Assembly: GCA_023634235.1 (NCBI GenBank)
Contig: JAMKCF010000020.1
Location: forward strand, 7,006,001-7,070,000
Direction of reading: 5' to 3'
From: Pisaster brevispinus
Lineage: Eukaryota > Echinodermata > Asteroidea > Forcipulatida > Asteriidae
Length of the DNA: 64,000 nt
The notes under the pieces were generated by a model. It searched no databases, was not told the DNA's origin, and saw only the letters and a program-made list of their open reading frames with translations. Position numbers and translations under genes: made by a program. Positions 45,020 through 64,000 of the stretch are shown here, in pieces (positions within the stretch are counted from its first letter, which is position 1; the number at the start of each line of letters is the position of its first letter).

Positions 45020-45216
45020 GGCCCAATGTCATACAGCTGCTTCATCACAAAAAGTACCTATGCATAACAAAATTAGGCTCACAAGATTAAGATTAGGCTA
45101 CCAGCCAAACCTACGTTTCAAATGTACCAACTATGACTGGTATCCTGTATATTTTTGCTAAGCAGACAATTTCTAAGCAGCATTTTCTGCTTAAGCGGCT
45201 CTATGAAATCGGGCCC
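45020..45216. mobile_element. MITE, CATAGAGCTGC family
   Basis: GGCCCAATGTCATACAGCTG at the left and, inverted, GGGCCCGATTTCATAGAGCC at the right, with the body in the usual TGCTTAGCA style. Confidence 0.78.
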
Positions 45217-46014
45217 AGATCGTAAGACCACGAAGGACGAAAGGTTTTGTGTATTCAATTGTTATGTCATTTCCATGACAGTTTCAATCCTGTTAATTCT
45301 AATCTTCAACCCGGTTGTGCCTGGAAACACTCGTCCTACATGCCGTCAAAACGAGCTTGTACATTATTAGTCTTGATTGGTGATGTTCGTTTTGTTAACG
45401 TAGTCGATAATATCACAACGCAAATCTAGATCTATTGATCTAGATTCATAGACTTGCCCAGTCCCTCCGAGCCAGTCGATGATGCCCCCCCCCCCCCATT
45501 GACCTCTTGCGCAACGCAGAACATACTTCTGAACAATGCGCTTCTACCATTTCCACCATTTTGGGAGACAATTCCTTTATGTAAATTTTGACTCCCAAAA
45601 TGGTGGACAGGATAGGTGAGTGTAAGTGCGCTGCACCTGTACACGGGGCCAATACCGTACCGGTGATAAATACTAAACCTAGCATCGCCAATCACAACTA
45701 GCACATTATGCATGGCTCGTGTTTTTCCAGCAAATTTTACTGACGGTGAGTGATGCACTGAGCTGTCAGAAGAACTTACAATGGCTCCGATCAGTCAGTT
45801 TCCCTTGTAGTTTATTAATTAATACATGTCATACCATTACTTTTGTGACAAATTTGAACTGCTAAGACAGATACTGGCTCTCGTTAAGTTAAAGGAAGCA
45901 CTTCTGACTATGATAAAGACGGATGAAAAGTTGTGATTTAAAAGGTTACAATTTTCTGACGGTGGACAAACAGATAGTTGTAATAATTAATAGCTTATCG
46001 CAGAGGTCAGTTAA

Positions 46015-46198
46015 AAGGGGCTGTGTCGTCATGATCAAAGCAGGCCTGCGGCTGTATATGGAATTATGAACTCTCGCACAGTTACTGCACGCGGATGCCC
46101 TCCCTCTGTATTATATCTATGAGCATGCGCGTGTGCGGTAACTAGGTGAGAGTTTATAATTCCACAGCCCTGCTTTGATCACGATAGTGCCCCTTGAA
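46015..46198. mobile_element. MITE with GGGGC...ATGATCAAAGCAGG ends
   Basis: Left end GTCGTCATGATCAAAGCAGG and inverted right end ACTATCGTGATCAAAGCAGG. The inner halves also pair (GGAATTATGAACTCTCGCAC with GTGAGAGTTTATAATTCC). Confidence 0.78.
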
Positions 46199-46669
46199 AT
46201 GAAGCAAGATTTGATAGATGTTAAATTCTAGGATAAATATTATTATTTCTATTTACCCTTACACTGGTGAGTGTTAAGCACTGTATACTCAGTAGTTTGC
46301 CGAGTCCTGTGAGGGAAAACCACAGGCATATTACTCGGGTGGAATTCAAAGCCAATAGAACAGATGTCTTCATTCATATAGACTTGAGAAAGTACTGAAC
46401 ACAAGTGATTGATACTTATGTGTATGGGTAAGCAAAATTATATGAACGGAACTGCTTGACGTATTATTTGCTTTACATGGTCTGCACGCTTCCAAAAGCA
46501 GGCAACCCAAAATACCAGTGAATTGTACATTCTTTCTGGCTTGCTGGTTCCCTGCTAAGAGTACCACGTTTTTAAAGGTAGCTCTATGGAACCAGCCGCC
46601 CAGTTCCTTTATTTAGGGGATTGGGGACAAGTTCAACTCAAACACGAGAACATTTAGATTTAATCATAG

Positions 46670-46960
46670 CATGTCAGGGCCGTGCGGTTGAGAGCATTGA
46701 CTTCAAGTTTTGGTGGTTAAGTCATTGTGGTATGGGTTTGAATCCCAGTCATGACAGTGTGTCCTTGAGCAAGACACTTTACTACAATCCCATCTCTTCA
46801 CCCAGGGGTATAAATGGGTACCTGCGAGGTTGATATCGTATTTGAAAAAAACCTTGGAGCGCTTTATGCTCCCCAGGGAGCTGAGAAAGATTACAGAAAT
46901 GTTATTGGCCCAATGACCAGTGCGCTATTGTAAAGAGCATTGAACATGCATAAGAACTCG
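46670..46960 (+). mobile_element. tRNA-derived SINE, family B
   Basis: The head is AGGGCCGTGCGGTTGAGAGC, with box B GGGTTTGAATCCC, then GTGTCCTTGAGCAAGACACT and the B-type body CACCCAGGGGTATAAATGGG, TACCTGCGAGG. Located between GATM and TTC39. Confidence 0.75.
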
Positions 46961-47239
46961 TTTAACAGGTGATTAACAGGAATGCATGTTTGCTCAGTGG
47001 TTTTTTCCTGCCTTTGACCCCCAGTGTGAACTCCATCAGTTTGAATCCCAGACCGAAGCATCGTCTGTGTAAGAAGTAACTACATTGTATGTAACTAGTG
47101 TACTTGTGGGTACAACCATACGTAAATCCCTTTTGGGAGGAGTGTTGGCTCTGAAAAGAGCCAGTGTGGTCTCGAAGTTTGAACAGTATACTCTGCTCAT
47201 CTTCAGGGGCTAGTTGTCTACACGTATCTGTAAAAACTA

Positions 47240-47600
47240 TAATTACTAAATGGACGGTATACCTTTGGTATTTACTAAAAAAAACACCTAAAACCCAACA
47301 CCATTTTTCTCCGAGGAATGTGGTTTTAGAGAAAGGGTTTCTAAAAATGTCAATCTAAGAAACGTTTCTGCATGAAATGTTTCTGAGATTGTGTGTTCCA
47401 ATTACGACTTGCTCTTCCTGCGTGGATATAACCACTACACATGTTCTGCGATACTTGAAAAGCGCTACCACCTTTTGATATTTTTTTTGTCAAATGTAAG
47501 TTTTGTTGTTTGTATCTTCTTAATAATTATATCTACATATAAATAGAATTAAAACAATCGAACGGTTAAAAAAACCAAAGGTATACTTTGCCTTTTAAAT
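47240..47600. repeat. Dispersed repeat with GGTATACCTTTGG ends
   Basis: GGACGGTATACCTTTGGTAT at the left and, inverted, AAAGGCAAAGTATACCTTTG at the right, with an internal pair CTAAGAAACGTTTC / GAAATGTTTCTGAG. A related stretch lies at about 40495-40730. Confidence 0.65.
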
Positions 47601-48407
47601 GTACATAGACATTAATATTGTAGCATTATCATTCATATTGACAATTATTTATATAATGTATAATATTGCCATTGGTAAACATCTCCTTAATTCTTAATTT
47701 TTAAGATCTGAGATTTTTAACTCACTCTTTTGTACAATATATATATATCCAAAGGTGGTTATAATACGTATAAATCTGAACTTCTGCAAATCAGTCATTA
47801 TTTTCTTGTTAATTAACCAATATTATTCACACATGATAAATAACGCACTATGACTTAATCAGAAATACTTTCTAGAGTGACTCCCTAGACGTCTCTTCCT
47901 TTGTATTTGGTCCAAAGATCTACCATTAATGTTACATTTCTTCCTTTCCTTGTTCCCCTTCTTACAACATGTATGTTATGAATGTCTACTTAATGCTAGG
48001 GTCACAGACTGGTAAATACTCCAAAAAATAATGACCGCAAAAAACTTACTTGGTGAGAAGCACTGCAGCTGTTGATATTATAAACTGTTTTGAGAAAATA
48101 TTCCCTTCATAGTAAAATGGTTCAGAAATGTTTCCACCCAAAACGTTTGAATCTGAGATACGTTTCAGGCATGACTCGTTTCTCAGATTTCTGAGGGTTG
48201 GTGTCCGTTCGCGAATGCTGTGGCCAGAGATATGGTTGGTTCCCGCTGTCACCGTGGATGGATATGATGTTTGTGTGAAAATACTGTGACACTTTTTTTG
48301 CTGTTTTCTCAGCGAGTAGACATTGTCTACAGCTGAAACTTTCACAGGAGACTTTTATAGCTTTTCTCTTTATAACTTTATATTGATCAAAACCAATTTA
48401 ACAGCCA

Positions 48408-48708
48408 TACCTTTAAAGACAGGGTATACTTTTGGTAATTGTCAAAGACCAGTATCCTCACTTGGTGTATCCCAACATATGCATCAAAAAACAAACCCCA
48501 AATTCCTTGTTGCTTAGAATTGTGTACTTTCAGATTCAAATTTTGGGGTGAAATTTACATCTTTCTTAAAACTACATTACTTCAAAGGGTGTCGTTTCAA
48601 ACGGTGTTTTATATTATCAACAGCTCTTCAGTGCTCTGTAACAAGTAAGTCGTTAGTATGGTCATTAATTTTTGGAGTAGTTATCAAAGGCAAACCCTCC
48701 CTTTAAGC
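48408..48708 (+). repeat. Dispersed repeat, TTTGGTAATTGTCAAAGACC family
   Basis: Begins TTAAAGACAGGGTATACTTT then GGTAATTGTCAAAGACCAG and ACTTGGTGTATCCCAACATA. It ends TATCAAAGGCAAACCCTCCC. An inverted copy is at 36964-37347 within a GATM intron. This family is, to my knowledge, very common in echinoderm genomes. Confidence 0.72.
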
Positions 48709-49318
48709 CTGTCTACCCATTGGAACCAAGGACTAGAGTGGCTTCAATGAATACAATTTAATTTATAAATTATTGTTAAATGCGATATCACCATCACAAG
48801 GCCGGATGGCCACTTCAAGGTGAGGGCTACACTTAACTGATTTGGGCTGTCGACCCAAATCGACTGCCACCAGAGGCACGTTGCCACCTTCTCCTGGGGG
48901 CTGAAACAGGGTTACCCCCTTCACAGTCCGTAACGATGTAGGCATGGGTATCATCATTTTCCAATAGATAGAGTCAATCCTACATGAGGGAATACATGCA
49001 TTTTGAACATTCCAATGGAATGTTCTGGCAGTCCAACGGAATGTGGAACAGTCCATATGAGCATGCGCTGGCAGACCTATCCAATCCAATTGGAATGACC
49101 CTACCATTCCGGCTTTTAAGAGGATATGTAAAACTTATTCCTGGGACATCCGTTACATCTTTCTGCCAGGTAATCTATGATCCATTACAACCAGGGAACA
49201 ACCTCAGGTTGTGGGGTAAGTTAGGGTTTATGAGAAAAAGATTCCTAAATACTTAACAAGGTGATCCGATCATCCACAGCTGTCTTTCTACAGGGACACT
49301 AGGATGACTTGAAGTGTC

Positions 49319-61665
<12,347 letters not shown>

Positions 61666-61712
61666 CTATGGTAGAAAAGAGATGAATCAACATGGTACTT
61701 GACTTACATGTG

Positions 61713-61772
61713 TTGCAGCACTGAGGCAGCACTGAGGCAGCACTGAGGCAGCACTGAGGCAGCACTGAGGCA
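61713..61772 (+). repeat. 11-bp tandem repeat GGCAGCACTGA
   Basis: Five to six copies of GGCAGCACTGA in a row, about 50 bp upstream of the TTC39 exon at 61665 on the gene's strand. Confidence 0.88.
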
Positions 61773-61934
61773 GTACTCAATCGACTCAGCCAGCTACAAC
61801 CCACATGAGTAAAGTAAAGTAAAGTCTGTCCTGAGCAAATATGGCTCATCAGGCCAGCGTTTATTTCCGGTTTCATTGGCATTAAACAATTGAGAATATT
61901 TCTATTCTGAGGATGCCAGTCCATCGCAGGTTAC

Positions 61935-62105
61935 TCCCCATCTCTTGGCCGGTACCCATTTGTACTCCTGGGTGGAGAGAAGCACTTATGATAAAGTGCC
62001 TTGCTCAAGGACACAAGTATTGCAACTGACCAGGCCAGGATTCGAACCCACATTCTGTAAATAGAACTTGAGTCCACCAACTTAAACCACTTGGCCACGA
62101 CACCC
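61935..62105 (-). mobile_element. tRNA-derived SINE, family B, reverse
   Basis: CCATTTGTACTCCTGGGTGG, GCCTTGCTCAAGGACACAAG and GGATTCGAACCCACATT (box B complement), then the head ending CACTTGGCCACGACACC. Located upstream of the first TTC39 exon seen. Confidence 0.78.
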
Positions 62106-63651
62106 CAATCTACCCACGAACCAGGGGTAGATTTCATTAAAAAGCCAGCAGCTTAAGCTAATTAATCTTGCTTAGCAGGTTTTGCTGTGCAGAAAAAACA
62201 AACACACTATGTACTTCTTGTGACTACTTATTAACTGCTTATTTTGTTTAGCAATGTTTTTTAACTTCTCTATCAACCCCCATTAGGGTCTCTATTCACA
62301 ACCTGCCAAATACAACAGAATGCAACACAGTTGAAATGAGAACCATGCCAAATGCAACAAAATGCAACAAGGGATATTGTTGCAATGTGCAGGCATGCTG
62401 TTTGGGAAAGGACTGTACATTTTGTGTATTGCACACCTGATACATATTGTATACATTAAAAATGTAGGTAATTGCAGCTTGCAATCAGGGAGATTTTGTA
62501 CAACAATCAGGGAGAGATTTAGAATTACATTCAACATAATAGGGAAAAGGTTTCCATAATCAGGGAGATTGTCAAATGTGTTCATCAGAACATGGAAGGA
62601 TTGGTTTATTTTCAGGGAACTTTCTGCAGAATCAGGGAGAGTTTGTAGCTCTGGTTAATGCCGTGGTGCCCCTTAAAATTGTTCCAGTGCAAACTTACAA
62701 AACAACCTGTCATGTAGAGACTAGACTACTAGAGATGCCCTTCGTCAATGGAAAAACTGCCTTGCCTTTACACAATACAGGAACAAAGGAGCCTGATTGC
62801 AGTTTGAAACCATGTAGAACAAAACCTGTGCCAAAACTAGAGACCTGTGCTGAAACTATGAAAAATGTGTATTGGTATGAACGATTTCCCTACTTACAGT
62901 ATAGCGTAGCAAAATGCTCCAAAATGCTCCTCAAAAATCACAAATTTCCTACTAACCATTAGCCTTCAGTGTTCCCCTTTACACCATAGCAAAATGCTAC
63001 ACAAAATGTATCGATAACAAAACAACTCTAAATATTTTGCAATGGAAAAATTGCTGGACAAACCGATTCCGTGATTAGTCAGACCTACAATGTAACTTGT
63101 ACATGTCATGCGTACTACATCCTCCCATCCATTCAAAAATTAAGTTATAAATAAGCTCTATAATTTCTTTCTGATGATAACTTCTTTAAAAAAACAACCA
63201 GTCTAAATAAAAAGAAAAAAAGACATACATGTTACAAAAATGCAGTAAATTGAATAGCATACACATGTACAATTGATTGTTTTGTTTGCAATTTTTCGCA
63301 TATTATGGTTTACAACATCTGTTACCTTTATCTTTTTTACAATATTTATGGGTGTTCATTGTATAGATGTAAAATTTCTTCTTTCATAGACTTCATACAT
63401 GCATGTATAAATAGATTTTAGCTTTTTTTTATTCAGTGATTAGAAAACAGGGTGAAAGATCCAGTTCCAGGCAGCCAGATGTTGAATTAAAATCTTTGCA
63501 GATATTTTTATCTGTAGACAGTCAAATAAATATTTGAACATTTGGCCGTTGTTCAATGTTGTATAAACATTGACTCATTAAGGTTCTACATATACTCAGG
63601 GTTTTTTCAAAACTTGGGGGCATTCTTCTACCAAATGTTGGGAGTAATGCC

Positions 63652-63796
63652 TAAAGCCCGGTTCATACTTCCTGCGGATGCTTCATGCGAAACAATTTTT
63701 CTTGCGTCACTATTGGAAAAACGGTGCGTACCGATTATTGCGTTACCAAATTTCGCTTTTCATTTGCATTGGCAGAAAGTATGAACCGGGTTTAAG
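63652..63796. mobile_element. MITE, CCCGGTTCATACTTCCTGC family
   Basis: AAAGCCCGGTTCATACTTCC at the left and GAAAGTATGAACCGGGTTTA at the right. Internal TTCGC motifs. Confidence 0.8.
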
Positions 63797-64000
63797 CATG
63801 CTGACTTATAACAAGGTCCCCCTGAGACGGTTATTTGCTTGGTGTTTATCTTGGGTTTTAAAAGCCTACTGAATAATCTGGGGCATTCTGGTTAAGGTTT
63901 TTAGTTTTTTAGTTTTTTATTATTTTTGTTAATTTGGTCTGAAGTCCCCCCCCCCCAAATGTTTTTAATAAAATCGTTTTTGCATACCAGACGTAATTCA

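Larger units (their letters stand above)
42723..49318. other. Intergenic stretch between GATM and TTC39
   Basis: Besides the listed SINEs and MITEs, it holds poly-G tracts (near 43390 and 44010) that share the flanking CTGTGCACGTACATGTACTA in direct repeat, and a hairpin of CTAGATC motifs near 45426. A related pair of unassigned repeats lies at 46255-46440 and 51600-51850. No exon of known type. Confidence 0.5.
61773..64000. other. Intron upstream of the first visible TTC39 exon
   Basis: Holds the SINE at 61935, part of a GCTTAGCA-rich repeat at 62130-62270, an AATCAGGGAGA tandem-like stretch at 62480-62640 and a MITE at 63652. No exon for the TTC39 N-terminus was found, so it is expected further right. 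Confidence 0.55.

Noticed and set aside
62576..62962. 128-residue ORF
   Set aside because: No domain. It overlaps repeated AATCAGGGAGA sequence and has no splice or start context of note.

Overview
The window looks like a piece of echinoderm nuclear genome, most likely sea star. That rests on three things: spliced animal genes with long repeat-filled introns, animal gene families (GATM, TTC39, a Methuselah-like receptor with a somatomedin B domain), and dense short DNA transposons and tRNA-derived SINEs of the kind common in echinoderms. The species call is inference. No prokaryotic features, CRISPR arrays or rRNA genes were seen.

Left part (1-27.8 kb): two related receptor genes sit head to head. 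The plus-strand gene can be followed from start to stop over four exons (14560-14740, 20833-21062, 23869-26220, 27474-27767; 1018 residues). It has a signal peptide, a somatomedin B domain, a cysteine-rich ectodomain with a short collagen-like tract, and a Methuselah-type seven-helix domain. The minus-strand gene shows only its first two exons (8690-8897 and 364-566) before leaving the window at the left edge. These exons match the plus-strand gene in layout, splice phase and flanking residues. The introns and the shared 5.7 kb upstream region hold a giant fold-back element (18150-20277), two PIF/Harbinger-like elements (11433-12280 and 22017-23176), a 19-bp minisatellite and several palindromic elements.

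Middle part (30-39.3 kb, minus strand): a complete seven-exon gene for glycine amidinotransferase (GATM), the mitochondrial enzyme that starts creatine synthesis. Its introns carry miniature transposons, a decayed non-LTR retrotransposon and a CCCAAAG minisatellite.

Intergenic stretch (39.3-49.3 kb): no convincing gene. It holds an inverted copy of a 1.3-1.5 kb element also found at 0.65-1.9 kb, SINEs and miniature transposons.

Right part (49.3-61.7 kb, minus strand): the last nine coding exons of a TTC39-family tetratricopeptide gene. All splice phases are consistent (537 residues to the stop). Its 5' end lies beyond the right edge. The three loci are not obviously linked in function. The notable content is the divergent receptor pair and the unusually palindrome-rich mobile DNA around it.
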